A stretch of DNA of 64,000 bases from assembly GCF_001657485.1 (NCBI RefSeq), contig NZ_LXFU01000025.1, positions 62,001-126,000 of the forward strand, read 5' to 3'. Under the pieces are notes generated by a model. It did not search any database. It saw nothing but the letters and a program-made list of their open reading frames with translations, and had not been told where the DNA came from. Both the position numbers and the translations under genes were made by a program. Source of the DNA: Rhizobium sp. WYCCWR10014 (GTDB taxonomy: Bacteria > Pseudomonadota > Alphaproteobacteria > Rhizobiales > Rhizobiaceae). This document shows, in pieces, positions 39,039-49,338 of this stretch; the stretch's first letter is position 1; each line of letters starts with the position of its first letter.

Positions 39039-40613
39039 TCAGCTCAGCATCCAGGCAATATAGACAAGCGTCAATGCGATGATCCACAGCGCAATCTTGG
39101 CCGAGCGGTTGTGCCGCGCTTCGGCCTTGCCGATCGCCTCCGCCGTCTCAGCGTCGAAACGTAAGCCGTGCTCGCTCATATGCAGCAGCTGATGGTGGAA
39201 TTTTTCGGTCTTCGCCGCGATTTCCGGCACGGCTTCCGCGAGCTTGACTGCCGCCTTCAGCCCGTCCTTGAGATCGGTGGCGATCCGCTTCGGACCGAGA
39301 TTGGTACGGATCCAGTCGCCGACGACAGGCTCGGAGGCCTTCCACATGTTGAAGCGCGGATTGAGCATGCGCGACACACCCTCGACCACGACCATGGTCT
39401 TCTGCAGCATCACCAGCTCCGGCCGCGTCGCCATGTCGAAGAGTTCGGTCACTTCGAACAGCAGCGTCAGCAGCTTGCCCATCGAGATCGTCTCGGCCGG
39501 CTGCCCATGGATCGGCTCGCCGATCGCCCGGATCGCCTGGGCGAAGCTCTCGACATTGTGGTGGCCGGGCACATAGCCGGCCTCGAAATGCACCTCGGCG
39601 ACGCGGATATAGTCGCGGGTGATGAAGCCATAGAGGATTTCGGCGAGGAACCGCCGCTCCTTCTTGCCCAGCCGCCCGACGATGCCCATGTCGACGGCGA
39701 CGATCATCCCGTCAGCGTCGACGAAGAGATTGCCCGGATGCATGTCGGCATGGAAGAAGCCGTCGCGTAGCGTGTGGCGCAGGAAAGACTGGATCAGCGT
39801 ATCGGCAAGCAGGTTGAGATCGTGGCCCGCCGCGCGCAGGCCGTCGACATCGGACATCCTGGTGCCGTCGATCCACTCCATGGTGATGACGTCGCGCCCG
39901 GTGCGTTCCCAGTCGACCTTCGGCACGCGGAAACCCGGGTCCTTTTCGGTATTCTCGGCGATCTCGGAGAGGGCTGCCGCCTCCAGGCGAAGATCCATCT
40001 CCACCTTGGTGGTCTGTTCCAGCGTCTTCGTGACCTCGACCGGCCGCAACCGCCGGCTGGACGGCATGAAACGCTCCTGCATATGGGCAACGAGATACAT
40101 CGCCTCGATGTCATGGGCAAAACGCTGGCGCACACCGGGCCGGACGATCTTGACGGCGACCTTTTTCCGGCCCTCGGCACTATCGACCTCGGCCGGATGC
40201 ACCTGCGCGATCGAGGCGGCGGCGATCGGATCGCCGAAGCTTGCATAGAGTTCGCCGATCGGCCGCCCGAGCGAGCCTTCGATATTGGCCTTGGCGGCCG
40301 CCGAGGGAAAGAAGGCCATGCGGTCCTGAAGCTGCGACAGGTCATTGGCGAATTCGACGCCGACGACATCCGGCCGCGTCGCCAGGAACTGCCCGATCTT
40401 CACATAGGAGGGACCGAGCCGCTCGACCGCCTGGGCCAACCGGTCGCTGCGCTTCTGATGCCGCGCCTTGCTTCGCTCGAAAATCGTGACGAAGGATTTG
40501 GCGAGTGCGACCGGAGGCGGCAGCCCTTCGGAAGGGAGAGCTGACACGACACCCTCACGCACGAGCACCCAGCCGACGCGCCAAAGGCGGAAATATGCGC
40601 CGAAAGTACTCAT
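39039..40613 (-). CDS. ubiB: UbiB family atypical kinase for ubiquinone synthesis
   Basis: UbiB is an ABC1/ADCK-type atypical kinase or ATPase needed for aerobic ubiquinone synthesis; it associates with the membrane. The 524-residue protein has YVKIGQFLATRPDVVG (the KxGQ motif), the lysine in KKVAVKIVRPGV, MEWIDGTRMSDVDG, and the catalytic loop FFHADMHPGNLFVDADG followed by VDMGIVGRL. The C-terminus has a membrane segment (IALWIIALTLVYIAWML). It forms an operon with ubiE (spacer 62 bases, with a small repeat). Confidence 0.95.
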   Translation of the reverse strand: MSTFGAYFRLWRVGWVLVREGVVSALPSEGLPPPVALAKSFVTIFERSKARHQKRSDRLAQAVERLGPSYVKIGQFLATRPDVVGVEFANDLSQLQDRMAFFPSAAAKANIEGSLGRPIGELYASFGDPIAAASIAQVHPAEVDSAEGRKKVAVKIVRPGVRQRFAHDIEAMYLVAHMQERFMPSSRRLRPVEVTKTLEQTTKVEMDLRLEAAALSEIAENTEKDPGFRVPKVDWERTGRDVITMEWIDGTRMSDVDGLRAAGHDLNLLADTLIQSFLRHTLRDGFFHADMHPGNLFVDADGMIVAVDMGIVGRLGKKERRFLAEILYGFITRDYIRVAEVHFEAGYVPGHHNVESFAQAIRAIGEPIHGQPAETISMGKLLTLLFEVTELFDMATRPELVMLQKTMVVVEGVSRMLNPRFNMWKASEPVVGDWIRTNLGPKRIATDLKDGLKAAVKLAEAVPEIAAKTEKFHHQLLHMSEHGLRFDAETAEAIGKAEARHNRSAKIALWIIALTLVYIAWMLS

Positions 40614-40635
40614 GTTCTGTTTGATTCTCGCGCGA

Positions 40636-40678
40636 CGCTATTCGAAAACCGCTCTACACTTTTCGGCGTCATGCGTCA
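40636..40678. repeat. degenerate family B repeat between ubiE and ubiB
   Basis: The stretch ATTCGAAAACCGCTCTACAC and TTTTCGGCGTCATGC resembles the second unit at 38920-38961 with the ends altered. It ends at the complement of the ubiE stop codon (40676-40678), so the element abuts that stop and lies in the ubiE-ubiB message. Confidence 0.6.
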
Positions 40679-41452
40679 GAGCTTCCAGCCGGAATGGAGT
40701 GCGGCGATGCCGCCGGTATAATTGGTGAAGGTGACGCGCGAAAAGCCGGCCTGGCGGATCATTGCCGCGAAATTCTCCTGGTTCGGGAACTTGCGGATCG
40801 ATTCCACCAGATATTGGTAGGGTTCCGCATCGCCGGTAATCGCCTTGCCGAATTGCGGAATGGCGTTGAACGACCAGGCGTCATAGATCTTGTCGAGAAG
40901 CGGCATATCGACTTCGGAAAATTCCAGCACCAGCAGCCGTCCGCCGCGCTTCAACACGCGATAGGCCTCCGACAGCGCTACGTCGATCCTCGGCACGTTG
41001 CGGATACCGAAGGCGATCGTATAGGCATCGAAGCTGCCTGCCTCGAAAGGCAGTTCCTCGGCATTCGCCTCGACGAAGGTGAGATTGCCGGAAAGCTTCT
41101 TCTTTTCCGCCCGCTCGGCACCGACGCCGAGCATCGAGCCGTTGATGTCGAGCACGGTGGCATGGGCCTGTCTGCTTGACGCCTCGACGATGCGGAAGGC
41201 GATATCGCCCGTGCCGCCGGCGACGTCGAGCACCTTGTAGCCCGGCTCCTTGCGCGGATTGAGCGCCGAGATCATCGCATCCTTCCAGGCGCGGTGCATG
41301 CCCATCGACATGACGTCGTTCATGATGTCGTAGCGCTTGGCGACCTTGTGGAACACCTGGTTGACCAGGCTCTGCTTCTCACCATCAGGCACCTCGCGGA
41401 AGCCGTAGGAGGTCTCCATGCCGCCATCGGCGGAAGTGCGGCTTTCTGACAT
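40676..41452 (-). CDS. ubiE: ubiquinone/menaquinone C-methyltransferase UbiE
   Basis: UbiE is the SAM-dependent C-methyltransferase of ubiquinone synthesis. The 258-residue protein starts [11 protein letters not shown] and contains [27 protein letters not shown], motif [17 protein letters not shown], and the family block [20 protein letters not shown]. The frame runs upstream to 41560, but the ATG at 41452 matches the known N-terminus. It precedes ubiB in one operon and is divergent from mutM, with a 149-base spacer. Confidence 0.96.
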   Translation of the reverse strand: MSESRTSADGGMETSYGFREVPDGEKQSLVNQVFHKVAKRYDIMNDVMSMGMHRAWKDAMISALNPRKEPGYKVLDVAGGTGDIAFRIVEASSRQAHATVLDINGSMLGVGAERAEKKKLSGNLTFVEANAEELPFEAGSFDAYTIAFGIRNVPRIDVALSEAYRVLKRGGRLLVLEFSEVDMPLLDKIYDAWSFNAIPQFGKAITGDAEPYQYLVESIRKFPNQENFAAMIRQAGFSRVTFTNYTGGIAALHSGWKL

Positions 41453-41601
41453 CAGACTGCTCCGTTCCTGAAGATTCGGGCGCGACGGCCATAGCGAAAG
41501 ACCGCGCGCGACGTTATCTATGGGCCGCGTTTTCCGCGGCACACTGGCGCTATAGCGCACATCGTCGTCGGTTGAAACACGTTACAGATAGATGGGTTAA
41601 G

Positions 41602-42507
41602 ATGCCGGAATTGCCAGAAGTCGAAACGGTGAAACGCGGCCTGACGCCGGCGATGGAGGGCACGCGCATCACCAGGCTGGAGCTGCGCCGCGGCGATCTG
41701 CGCTTCCCCTTTCCAGACGCTTTCGCGGACAGGGTTTCCGGTCGCACCATCGTCAGCCTTGGCCGCCGCGCCAAATATCTGCTGGTCGATCTCGACGACG
41801 GCAACACGCTTATCTCCCATCTCGGCATGTCCGGTTCGTTTCGCATCGAGGAGGGCCGCATCGAGGAGGGTGCCGCCTCCGGCGTGCCGGGCGAATTCCA
41901 CCATGCCCGCTCGAAGGACGAGAAGCACGATCACGTCGTCTTCCATCTGCAAGCCGCAAGCGGCCCACGCCGCGTCGTCTACAATGATCCGCGCCGTTTC
42001 GGCTTCATGGATATGGTGGGACGTGCCGATCTCGCCGCCCATCCCTTCTTCCGCGATCTCGGCCCGGAGCCGACGGGCAACGAGCTTGGCGCCGCCTATC
42101 TGGCCGAACGCTTTCGGGACAAGGCGCAGCCGCTGAAGAGCGCGCTGCTCGACCAGAAGAACATTGCCGGCCTTGGCAATATATATGTCTGCGAGGCGCT
42201 GTGGCGCGCGCATCTTTCGCCGATCCGCGCCGCCGGTACGCTAGTAACGGCGACTGGCCGGCCGAAAGCGCAGCTCGGTCTGCTCGTCGCCTCGATCCGC
42301 GACGTCATCGCCGATGCGATCGCCGCCGGCGGATCGTCGCTGCGCGACCATATCCAGACCGACGGATCGCTCGGCTATTTCCAGCATTCCTTCTCCGTCT
42401 ATGATCGTGAAAGTCAGGCTTGCCGCACGCCCGGCTGCGGCGGTACGGTCGCCCGCATCGTCCAGGCGGGTCGCTCCACCTTCTATTGTGCCACCTGCCA
42501 GAAGTAA
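41602..42507 (+). CDS. mutM: formamidopyrimidine-DNA glycosylase
   Basis: MutM (Fpg) removes 8-oxoguanine and other oxidised purines. The 301-residue protein begins [14 protein letters not shown], where the proline after Met is the Schiff-base nucleophile, which fixes the start at 41602; it ends with the zinc finger CRTPGCGG...[10 protein letters not shown]. Length is slightly above the usual 270-290, owing to a longer loop around residue 100. Its last 14 bases are duplicated in tandem just after the stop (42494-42523). Confidence 0.97.
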   Translation: MPELPEVETVKRGLTPAMEGTRITRLELRRGDLRFPFPDAFADRVSGRTIVSLGRRAKYLLVDLDDGNTLISHLGMSGSFRIEEGRIEEGAASGVPGEFHHARSKDEKHDHVVFHLQAASGPRRVVYNDPRRFGFMDMVGRADLAAHPFFRDLGPEPTGNELGAAYLAERFRDKAQPLKSALLDQKNIAGLGNIYVCEALWRAHLSPIRAAGTLVTATGRPKAQLGLLVASIRDVIADAIAAGGSSLRDHIQTDGSLGYFQHSFSVYDRESQACRTPGCGGTVARIVQAGRSTFYCATCQK

Positions 42508-42523
42508 GCCTGCCAGAAGTAAG
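42494..42523. repeat. 15-base tandem duplication at the mutM stop
   Basis: CCTGCCAGAAGTAAG occurs twice back to back. The first copy covers the last codons and TAA stop of mutM; the second follows it directly. Confidence 0.9.
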
Positions 42524-42545
42524 AGTGAGAAACCGGGAGAACAGC

Positions 42546-43319
42546 ATGGCCTATGAGACCTTGATCGTCGAAACCCGAGGCAATGTCGGCCTCGTCACGC
42601 TGAACCGCCCGCAGGCACTGAACGCGCTGAACTCCACCGTCCTGAAGGAGCTGAAAGAGGCCTATGCCGCCTTCCACGCCGACGAGACGGTCGGGGCGAT
42701 CGTGCTGACCGGTTCCGAGCGCGCCTTTGCTGCCGGCGCCGATATCAAGGAGATGCAGCCGCTCCAGTTCGCCGATATCTATAAGAGTGATTTCATCAGC
42801 GGCTGGGATGAGGTCGCCAAGGCGCGCAAGCCGGTGATCGCCGCCGTCAGCGGCTTTGCGCTCGGCGGCGGCTGCGAACTCGCCATGATGTGCGATTTCA
42901 TCATTGCCTCGGAGACGGCGAAGTTCGGCCAGCCGGAAATCACCCTGGGCGTCATTCCCGGCATGGGCGGCTCGCAGCGGCTGACGCGCGCCGTCGGCAA
43001 GGCGAAGGCGATGGATCTCATTCTGACCGGCCGCATGATGGATGCGGCGGAAGCCGAACGATCGGGACTCGTTTCGCGTGTGGTGGCGCCCGAACGTCTG
43101 CTCGACGAGGCTTTTGCCGCGGCCGAAAAGATCGCTTCGCTTTCGCGTCCCTCGGTGATGATGGCCAAGGAGGCGGTCAACCGCGCATTCGAGACGACGT
43201 TGGAGGAGGGCTTGCGTTTCGAGCGCCGCCTGTTTCACAGTCTCTTTGCCACAGACGACCAGAAAGAAGGCATGGCGGCCTTCGTCGAGAAGCGCAAACC
43301 GGCTTTTACGCACCGTTGA
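42546..43319 (+). CDS. enoyl-CoA hydratase
   Basis: A 257-residue crotonase-fold enoyl-CoA hydratase acting in fatty acid beta-oxidation. [21 protein letters not shown] and [25 protein letters not shown] form the oxyanion hole and contain the first catalytic glutamate; [16 protein letters not shown] carries the second. It starts 38 bases after mutM on the same strand and may be read from the mutM promoter. The ATG at 42546 follows GGGAGAACAGC. Whether it prefers short-chain substrates cannot be read. Confidence 0.92.
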   Translation: MAYETLIVETRGNVGLVTLNRPQALNALNSTVLKELKEAYAAFHADETVGAIVLTGSERAFAAGADIKEMQPLQFADIYKSDFISGWDEVAKARKPVIAAVSGFALGGGCELAMMCDFIIASETAKFGQPEITLGVIPGMGGSQRLTRAVGKAKAMDLILTGRMMDAAEAERSGLVSRVVAPERLLDEAFAAAEKIASLSRPSVMMAKEAVNRAFETTLEEGLRFERRLFHSLFATDDQKEGMAAFVEKRKPAFTHR

Positions 43320-43511
43320 ATGCTTTTAGGCGCTTGCCGGTGGTAAAGCTTGAAAATCCGCGTTGACGTGGGCCGGCTTTAGAGTTATATGCCCGCCCAC
43401 GGTTCGGAAAGCCGGTTTGGTTTTCCGCGATTGCTCCCGCATTGCTGGATTTTGTGGCCGCAGGGCCCGCGGTAATGGCGGAGTTTGTTCGAATTCTTGA
43501 GAGAGGCATCC

Positions 43512-43790
43512 ATGGCCAATACAACTTCGGCGAAAAAAGCGACCCGCAAGATCGCCCGCCGTACCGACGTCAATAAGGCTCGTCGCTCGCGCGTTCGCAC
43601 TTTCGTTCGCCAGGTCGAAGAGGCCATCGCATCCGGTGACGCCGCCAAGGCGAAGGAAGCTTTCCTGGCTGCTCAGCCCGAGCTTGCCCGCGCCGCCAGC
43701 AAGGGCGTGCTGCATTCCAACACGGCATCGCGCAAGGTCTCGCGTCTGGCCGCTCGTGTGAAGGCTCTTTCGGTCACCACGACCGCGTAA
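43512..43790 (+). CDS. rpsT: 30S ribosomal protein S20
   Basis: S20 binds 16S rRNA early in assembly of the small subunit. The 92-residue, strongly basic protein begins [18 protein letters not shown] and ends in a lysine/arginine-rich helix plus VTTTA; length fits the family. GAGAGG lies seven bases upstream of the ATG. A strong terminator follows at 43821. The rpsT-dnaA order is conserved in Rhizobiales. Confidence 0.97.
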
Positions 43791-43820
43791 TCTTCCATTA
43801 ACGACTTCTTCTTTATGATT

Positions 43821-43847
43821 AGCCCGGTAATTTTACCGGGCTTTTTC
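43821..43847 (+). terminator. Rho-independent terminator of rpsT
   Basis: A perfect ten-base stem, AGCCCGGTAA and TTACCGGGCT, with a TT centre (effectively a four-base loop) followed by TTTTC on the plus strand. Confidence 0.9.
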
Positions 43848-44119
43848 GATTCCATCGATCAGCCCCTGCATGGTTAATCCGACGACTGTTTCGTGTCAGC
43901 GCCATGACAGGAAAAATCGTTAAAAAACAATAGCTTGCGCAAGGATGCTTTCACGCCGCGCGACTCTGCCCCGAGCTTCCGGGACCACAGGCGAGTCAAG
44001 AGGATTTTATTTTTTTTCTTTCAATGCGTGTCAAAATAGCCCGAACGGGGGAATCTCTTTGATTCAACTGCGATTCTTTTTTGACGCTGGTGTGACGCCC
44101 GAAAAGGGCAGGCGGAGTC
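43848..44119. promoter_or_regulatory. cluster of seven GANTC (CcrM) sites upstream of dnaA
   Basis: GATTC at 43848 and 44061 and 44072, GACTC at 43962, GAGTC at 43993 and 44115, GAATC at 44051: seven GANTC sites, six of them within 158 bases. CcrM methylates this sequence once per cell cycle in Rhizobiales, and in Caulobacter dnaA expression responds to methylation of promoter sites. Confidence 0.7.
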
Positions 44120-44645
44120 AATGCCCGCTTCTTAATTTTGCGTAAAATTCATCGTTGATATTGCCTTTTGATCCTGCCTAAATGGCTTTCAACAAAGGGC
44201 GCGGACATCACCTGCAGAGGCTCGGTCTTAACTGCCACGTCGGCAGGGCGATAAGTTTGTGCCGTTTGTTACGGAGCATTGCGCTTCCGTTTTTTCAAGC
44301 ACTCGACGGATTTGAACCGTAACGTGGCTGTTACGGAGCGGGGATGTTTTGTGCCTTCAGTGGCTACACGTTTAAGGCGAGGCCACCGGAGAAGGTAAAG
44401 TAATATTGCGTTCGGGCTGGTCGGCCGAAAACGAGGTTCGACCGCCAGCTTGGCACGGAAAGCCGATGAAGGTTGCCGCATGAACACGGCACCGGCAACG
44501 GAATTCTGTGCCGGTCCCTTCGGGGGCAGTGTTTGAGTGAACCGGCAGGCGAGCGGCTCATGAGGATCCGTCAGCCCGCCAAAGCGGGGAATGATCGGGC
44601 GGCCGTTTTAGCGGATGCCGCCCGGTGGAATTGAAAGGCGGCATT
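44120..44645 (+). other. long non-coding dnaA leader region
   Basis: About 530 bases without a credible gene, giving an 855-base gap between rpsT and dnaA. It holds T-rich stretches, a GTTACGGAGC motif that occurs twice (near 44268 and 44329), and a hairpin with arms GGGCGGC and GCCGCCC (44597-44623) just before the dnaA ribosome binding site. No DnaA box of the TTATCCACA type was seen. Confidence 0.6.
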
Positions 44646-46196
44646 ATGCAGATGAATACGATGACGACGGGCGGGCTCGACAATGGGGATGCGGCACCGC
44701 AGGCGTTCGGCTCAATTCGCCTGGAATCGGCGGAAGTAAAGGCGGATATGAAGCAGAACGTATTGTTTGAGCGCGTCAGTGCGCGCTTGAAGGCTCAGGT
44801 CGGTCAGGATGTCTACGCCAGCTGGTTCGCCAGGCTGAAGCTGCATTCGGTATCGAAGAGCGTCGTTCGCCTTTCGGTCCCCACGACCTTCCTGAAGTCT
44901 TGGATCAACAATCGTTATCTCGATCTCATCACCGGTCTGTTCCAGGCCGAAGATCCTGAAATTCTGAAAATCGAAGTCCTGGTGCGTACGGCGACGCGCC
45001 ACGGCACGAAGGCGCTCGATGAGGCGGTCGCGCCGGAACCAGCCGCCCCCACGCAGATGCGCCGCCCGACAAGCGCGCAGCCGGCCGGTCAGGCCGTCCA
45101 GCAGGCGGTTTCGGCTGTTGCCGCCGCAAGGCCCGCCAGCTTTGGCTCGCCGCTCTTCGGTTCGCCGCTTGACTCCCGCTTTACCTTCGACACCTTCGTC
45201 GAAGGTAGCTCGAACCGGGTCGCGCTTGCGGCTGCGAAGACGATCGCGGAAGCTGGTCAGGGCGCCGTGCGCTTCAATCCGCTCTTCATTCATTCGACCG
45301 TCGGTCTCGGCAAGACCCACCTGCTGCAGGCGGTCGCCAATGCGGCGGTGCAAAATCCACGGGCTCTGCGCGTCGTCTATCTGACGGCCGAATATTTCAT
45401 GTGGCGCTTCGCCACCGCGATCCGCGACAATGATGCGCTGACGCTGAAGGATTCGCTGCGCAACATCGATCTCTTGATCATCGACGACATGCAGTTCCTG
45501 CAGGGCAAGATGATCCAGCATGAATTCTGCCATCTCCTGAACATGCTGCTCGACAGTGCCAAGCAGGTCGTCGTTGCCGCCGACCGTGCGCCTTGGGAGC
45601 TGGAGTCGCTCGATCCCCGCGTTCGCTCGCGCCTGCAGGGCGGTGTGGCGATCGAACTCGATGCGCCGGATTACGAGATGCGTCTCGAAATCCTCAAGCG
45701 TCGCCTTGCTGTCGCCCGGCTCGAGGATCCGTCGCTTGAAATTCCGGCCGAACTGCTCCAGCACGTTGCTCGCAACGTCACGGCCAGCGGCCGCGAACTC
45801 GAGGGCGCCTTCAACCAGCTGGTCTTCCGCCGCTCCTTCGAGCCGAACCTGTCGATCGAACGCGTCGACGAACTGCTCGCCCATCTGGTCGGCTCCGGCG
45901 AGCCCCGCCGTGTGCGCATCGAGGATATCCAGCGCATCGTCGCAAGGCACTACAACGTCTCGCGTCAGGAACTTGTGTCGAACCGCCGCACTCGCGTCAT
46001 CGTCAAGCCGCGCCAGATCGCCATGTATCTGTCGAAGACGCTGACGCCGCGCTCCTTCCCGGAGATCGGCCGCCGTTTCGGCGGGCGCGATCACACGACC
46101 GTGCTGCACGCCGTGCGCAAGATCGAGGAGCTGATTTCGGGAGACACCAAGCTTTCGCACGAAGTCGAGCTTCTGAAGCGCCTGATCAACGAATAA
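44646..46196 (+). CDS. dnaA: chromosomal replication initiator DnaA
   Basis: DnaA binds oriC, opens it with ATP and loads the helicase; it also regulates genes. The 516-residue product has domain I ([21 protein letters not shown]), a long Ala/Pro/Gln-rich domain II (about residues 120-175), the AAA+ domain with Walker [12 protein letters not shown] and Walker [11 protein letters not shown], and domain IV with the signature [14 protein letters not shown]. The ATG at 44646 has AAAGG seven bases upstream; a GTG at 44625 and ATGs at 44652 and later are alternatives. The leader is long with GANTC sites. Confidence 0.98.
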   Translation: MQMNTMTTGGLDNGDAAPQAFGSIRLESAEVKADMKQNVLFERVSARLKAQVGQDVYASWFARLKLHSVSKSVVRLSVPTTFLKSWINNRYLDLITGLFQAEDPEILKIEVLVRTATRHGTKALDEAVAPEPAAPTQMRRPTSAQPAGQAVQQAVSAVAAARPASFGSPLFGSPLDSRFTFDTFVEGSSNRVALAAAKTIAEAGQGAVRFNPLFIHSTVGLGKTHLLQAVANAAVQNPRALRVVYLTAEYFMWRFATAIRDNDALTLKDSLRNIDLLIIDDMQFLQGKMIQHEFCHLLNMLLDSAKQVVVAADRAPWELESLDPRVRSRLQGGVAIELDAPDYEMRLEILKRRLAVARLEDPSLEIPAELLQHVARNVTASGRELEGAFNQLVFRRSFEPNLSIERVDELLAHLVGSGEPRRVRIEDIQRIVARHYNVSRQELVSNRRTRVIVKPRQIAMYLSKTLTPRSFPEIGRRFGGRDHTTVLHAVRKIEELISGDTKLSHEVELLKRLINE

Positions 46197-46220
46197 TCGA
46201 CTAGTTTTCCCGAAAAATCG

Positions 46221-46250
46221 ACGGCCGGAAGCGATTCCGGCCGTTTTCTT
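46221..46250 (+). terminator. Rho-independent terminator of dnaA
   Basis: A perfect ten-base stem ACGGCCGGAA and TTCCGGCCGT with loop GCGA, then TTTCTTTT, 25 bases after the dnaA stop. Confidence 0.9.
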
Positions 46251-46333
46251 TTATAAGTTTTTTATTCTATACCTCCCGCGCATGACGTGCATGTCAAAGA
46301 CTGAAGCGCCAAAACGGCGCGTGGGAGGAATGA

Positions 46334-47416
46334 ATGAGTTTCGAAAAGATCGCCGTTCTCGGCCTGGGTAAGGTCGGACGGCTGGCGGCGACGCTGTTGC
46401 ATGAAGGCGGCTTCGAGGTCATCGGCGTCGACGCGCAATTGCCGCTGAGCGACGTCCCCTTCAAGTGCCGCACCGGCGATATCTCCGACCCCCAGGTGAT
46501 CGGCGAACTGCTCTCGAATGTCGAGGCTGTGCTCTCCTGCCTGCCCTATCATTTGAACATCGAGCTGGCGCGCGCCGCCCATCTCGCCGGCATCCATTAT
46601 TTCGATCTGACCGAAGACGTTCCGACCACCAATTTCATCATCGAACTGTCGAAGACGGCCCGCGGCCTGATGGCGCCGCAATGTGGCCTGGCGCCGGGTT
46701 TCGTCGGCATCGTCGGCGCAAGCCTGGCCGACGGCTTCGATCGCTGCCGTTCGATCCGCATGCGCGTCGGCGCCCTGCCGCAGCATCCGACCGGACTGCT
46801 CGGCTACGCCTTCAACTGGTCGCCCGAGGGCGTCGTCAACGAATATCTGAACGACTGCGAGGTCATCGAGGGCGGTGTGCGCAAGCTCGTCTCCCCGATG
46901 GAATGGCACGAGACCGTCTATGTCGGCGGCGTCAAGCTCGAAGCCTTCACGACGTCGGGCGGCCTTGGCACCATGTGCGACACCATGCTCGGCAAGATCG
47001 ACAATCTCGATTACAAGACCATGCGTTATCCCGGCCATATGGAGCTGATGAACTTCTTCTTCCACGAGCTGTTGATGCGCGACAAGCGCAAGCTCGCCGG
47101 CGAGATCCTGACCAATGCCAAGCCGCCGGTTGAAGACGATGTCGTCTATGTCCATGTCGCCGCCGAAGGCACCGAGAATGGCGGCCTGCGCCGCAAGGAG
47201 TTCGTGCGCGCCTATTACCCGATCGAGATTGCCGGGGCGCGCCGCACGGCGATCGCCTGGACGACGTCAGCTTCCGTCGTCGCCGTCATCGAGATGGTCC
47301 GCGACGGCCTGCTGCCGGCAACCGGCTTCCTGCACCAGGAGCATATTCCGCTGGAGATGTTTTTGAAGACACCGACCGGCAGCCTCTTCAAGGCGGGTGC
47401 CACCAGCCACGGCTGA
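46334..47416 (+). CDS. saccharopine dehydrogenase family protein
   Basis: A 360-residue NAD(P)-dependent enzyme with a Rossmann domain (KIAVLGLGKVGRLAATLLHEGG at the N-terminus) and the saccharopine/homospermidine-type C-terminal domain (CGLAPGFVGIVGASLADGF, then TSGGLGTMCDTMLGK). Members include L-lysine 6-dehydrogenase, carboxynorspermidine synthase and saccharopine reductase; the substrate here is not certain. GGGAGG lies just before the ATG. It is a single gene between dnaA and the convergent hemW. Confidence 0.85.
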   Translation: MSFEKIAVLGLGKVGRLAATLLHEGGFEVIGVDAQLPLSDVPFKCRTGDISDPQVIGELLSNVEAVLSCLPYHLNIELARAAHLAGIHYFDLTEDVPTTNFIIELSKTARGLMAPQCGLAPGFVGIVGASLADGFDRCRSIRMRVGALPQHPTGLLGYAFNWSPEGVVNEYLNDCEVIEGGVRKLVSPMEWHETVYVGGVKLEAFTTSGGLGTMCDTMLGKIDNLDYKTMRYPGHMELMNFFFHELLMRDKRKLAGEILTNAKPPVEDDVVYVHVAAEGTENGGLRRKEFVRAYYPIEIAGARRTAIAWTTSASVVAVIEMVRDGLLPATGFLHQEHIPLEMFLKTPTGSLFKAGATSHG

Positions 47417-47481
47417 GACATGCCTTCTTGCGCGGCGGTGATGTCAATGCCGCCGCTGCAAATCCACGCACCGTATGGGTG

Positions 47482-48684
47482 TCAGCAGGCGAGATCGGCG
47501 ACGACGGAATCGAGAATCAGCATGCCTGATGGCGTGCAGCGCAGGCGTGAATTGCCGATCCGCTCGATGAATTTGTGTTCGAGCAGGAATTCCTCGCGTT
47601 TCGGGTCGAGGTCACGGCCCGAAAGCTGCTGCCAGCGGGCGAGATCGACGCCTTCTCTCAGCCGCAGTCCCATCAGCAGCAGTTCGTCGGACTGCTCCTC
47701 GAAGCCGAGCCGCTCCTCGTCGAGAATGCCGTGCCCGTCACGCTCGACCATATCGAGCCAGGTTTCCGGCTTGCGCTCGGTCGCCGTCGCGAGCTTCTCC
47801 GGGCCACGCGTCAGCCGGCCGTGGGCGCCCGGGCCGATGCCGGCATAATCGCCGTAGCGCCAGTAGGTCAGGTTATGCCGGCTTTCGGCCCCCGGCCGGG
47901 CATGATTGGAAACCTCATAGGCCGGCATGCCCTCGCGCGCCGTGATCTCCTGCGTCGCCTCGTAGAGCAATGCCGATTGCTCGCCGTCAGGCACGATCAG
48001 CTTGCCGGCCTTGTGCAGGCCGTAGAAGGGCGTGCCTTCTTCGATGGTCAGCTGATAGAGCGAAAGATGGTCGACCGCATAGGAGATCGCCTCCTTCAGT
48101 TCCTTTTCCCATTCCTCGACCGTCTGGTCGGGCCGGGCATAGATCAGGTCGAAGGACATGCGCGGAAAGATGTCGCGCGCCAGCCTTATCGCCTTCAGCG
48201 CGTCGGCGACATCATGCAGCCGGCCGAGGAATTTCAGATCCCGGTCATTCAGCGCCTGCACGCCGAGCGAGACGCGATTGACGCCGGCCGCGCGGTAGCC
48301 GCGGAAGCGTTCGGCCTCGACGCTCGAAGGATTGGCCTCCATGGTGATCTCGATGCCATCAGGCACATGCCAGTGCCGCGCAATGCCATCGAGAATGGCC
48401 GAGACCGTTTCCGGCTTCATCAGCGAGGGCGTGCCGCCGCCGAGGAAGATGCTCGTCACCGTCTTCGGCCCGCTCATCGTCCGGACCGTCGCCATCTCCT
48501 TCAGGAAGGCCGATGTAAAGCGCTCCTGATCCACCGGCTGGTGGCGCACATGGCTGTTGAAGTCGCAATAGGGACACTTCGCCGCGCAGAAGGGCCAATG
48601 CACATAGACGCCGAAGCCCGGCTCGCCGGTATCGGGCAGCAGAGCCGCGTCGCGCGAGGTGCTTGGCGTGTCGAGATTGTCCAC
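47482..48684 (-). CDS. hemW: radical SAM protein HemW (HemN-like)
   Basis: A 400-residue radical SAM protein of the HemW type, a heme chaperone related to oxygen-independent coproporphyrinogen oxidase. The [4Fe-4S] motif WPFCAAKCPYCDFNSH (CxxxCxxC) is near residue 30, followed by SIFLGGGTPSLM and EITMEANPSS, and a C-terminal winged-helix-like region. The extra N-terminal cysteine of true HemN is absent. It is the distal gene of the block rph-VOC-rdgB-hemW, with nine bases to rdgB; that order is common in Rhizobiales. Confidence 0.94.
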   Translation of the reverse strand: MDNLDTPSTSRDAALLPDTGEPGFGVYVHWPFCAAKCPYCDFNSHVRHQPVDQERFTSAFLKEMATVRTMSGPKTVTSIFLGGGTPSLMKPETVSAILDGIARHWHVPDGIEITMEANPSSVEAERFRGYRAAGVNRVSLGVQALNDRDLKFLGRLHDVADALKAIRLARDIFPRMSFDLIYARPDQTVEEWEKELKEAISYAVDHLSLYQLTIEEGTPFYGLHKAGKLIVPDGEQSALLYEATQEITAREGMPAYEVSNHARPGAESRHNLTYWRYGDYAGIGPGAHGRLTRGPEKLATATERKPETWLDMVERDGHGILDEERLGFEEQSDELLLMGLRLREGVDLARWQQLSGRDLDPKREEFLLEHKFIERIGNSRLRCTPSGMLILDSVVADLAC

Positions 48685-48693
48685 GGACCGACC

Positions 48694-49338
48694 TTATGCC
48701 TCCAGGCAGGTTTCGACAAAGAGTTTGAAGGCGCGGGCCCGGTGCGACAGCGCTTGCGGCTTGCCGACGTTCCAGCCGTGTTTTTCCTCGCCGCTCATTT
48801 CGCCGAAGGTGATGTCGTAGCCCTCGGGCTGGAAGACCGGATCGTAGCCGAAGCCCTGCGTGCCGCGTGGCGGCCAGACGACGCTGCCTTCGACCTCGCC
48901 GCGGAACAGCTCCGTGTGCCCATCCGGCCAGGCAAGGCAGAGCACGCTGATGAACCGCGCCGTGCGCTGCTCCGGCTTTGTCGCGCCCGCATCCTGCAGA
49001 GCCTTTTCCACCTTGGCCATCGCCATGTCGAAATCGCGCGTGCCGTCGGCCCTTTCCGCCCAATTGGCGGTGTAGACACCGGGATCGCCACCAAGCGCGT
49101 CGACCACCAGCCCGGAATCGTCCGACAGCGCCGGCATGCCGGCGGCATTGGCCGAGGCGATTGCCTTGATCGTCGCATTCTCCTCGAAACTCGTGCCGGT
49201 CTCATCCGGTTCGACGAAGTTCAGCTCGGCGGCCGATTTGGCGGTGAAGCCGAGCGGCCCGATCAATTCCTGGATCTCGCGGATCTTGCCGGCATTGTGG
49301 CTGGCGACGACGATGGTCTTCGTTTCAAGCTTGCGCAT
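48694..49338 (-). CDS. rdgB: XTP/dITP diphosphatase (non-canonical purine NTPase)
   Basis: RdgB hydrolyses ITP, dITP and XTP to keep deaminated purines out of nucleic acids. The 214-residue protein has [17 protein letters not shown] at the start, [22 protein letters not shown], and the C-terminal STGF-like SHRARAF block. The start codon abuts the stop of the VOC gene upstream, and hemW follows after nine bases, so it lies in the middle of an operon. Confidence 0.95.
   Translation of the reverse strand: MRKLETKTIVVASHNAGKIREIQELIGPLGFTAKSAAELNFVEPDETGTSFEENATIKAIASANAAGMPALSDDSGLVVDALGGDPGVYTANWAERADGTRDFDMAMAKVEKALQDAGATKPEQRTARFISVLCLAWPDGHTELFRGEVEGSVVWPPRGTQGFGYDPVFQPEGYDITFGEMSGEEKHGWNVGKPQALSHRARAFKLFVETCLEA

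Noticed and set aside
44269-44487. 72-residue minus-strand frame in the dnaA leader
   Set aside because: It lacks a ribosome binding site and any recognisable domain and lies in a region that behaves as leader.
43791-44645. Chromosomal origin in the rpsT-dnaA gap
   Set aside because: No TTATCCACA-type DnaA boxes or AT-rich 13-mer repeats were seen, and in Rhizobiales the origin lies near hemE rather than dnaA.
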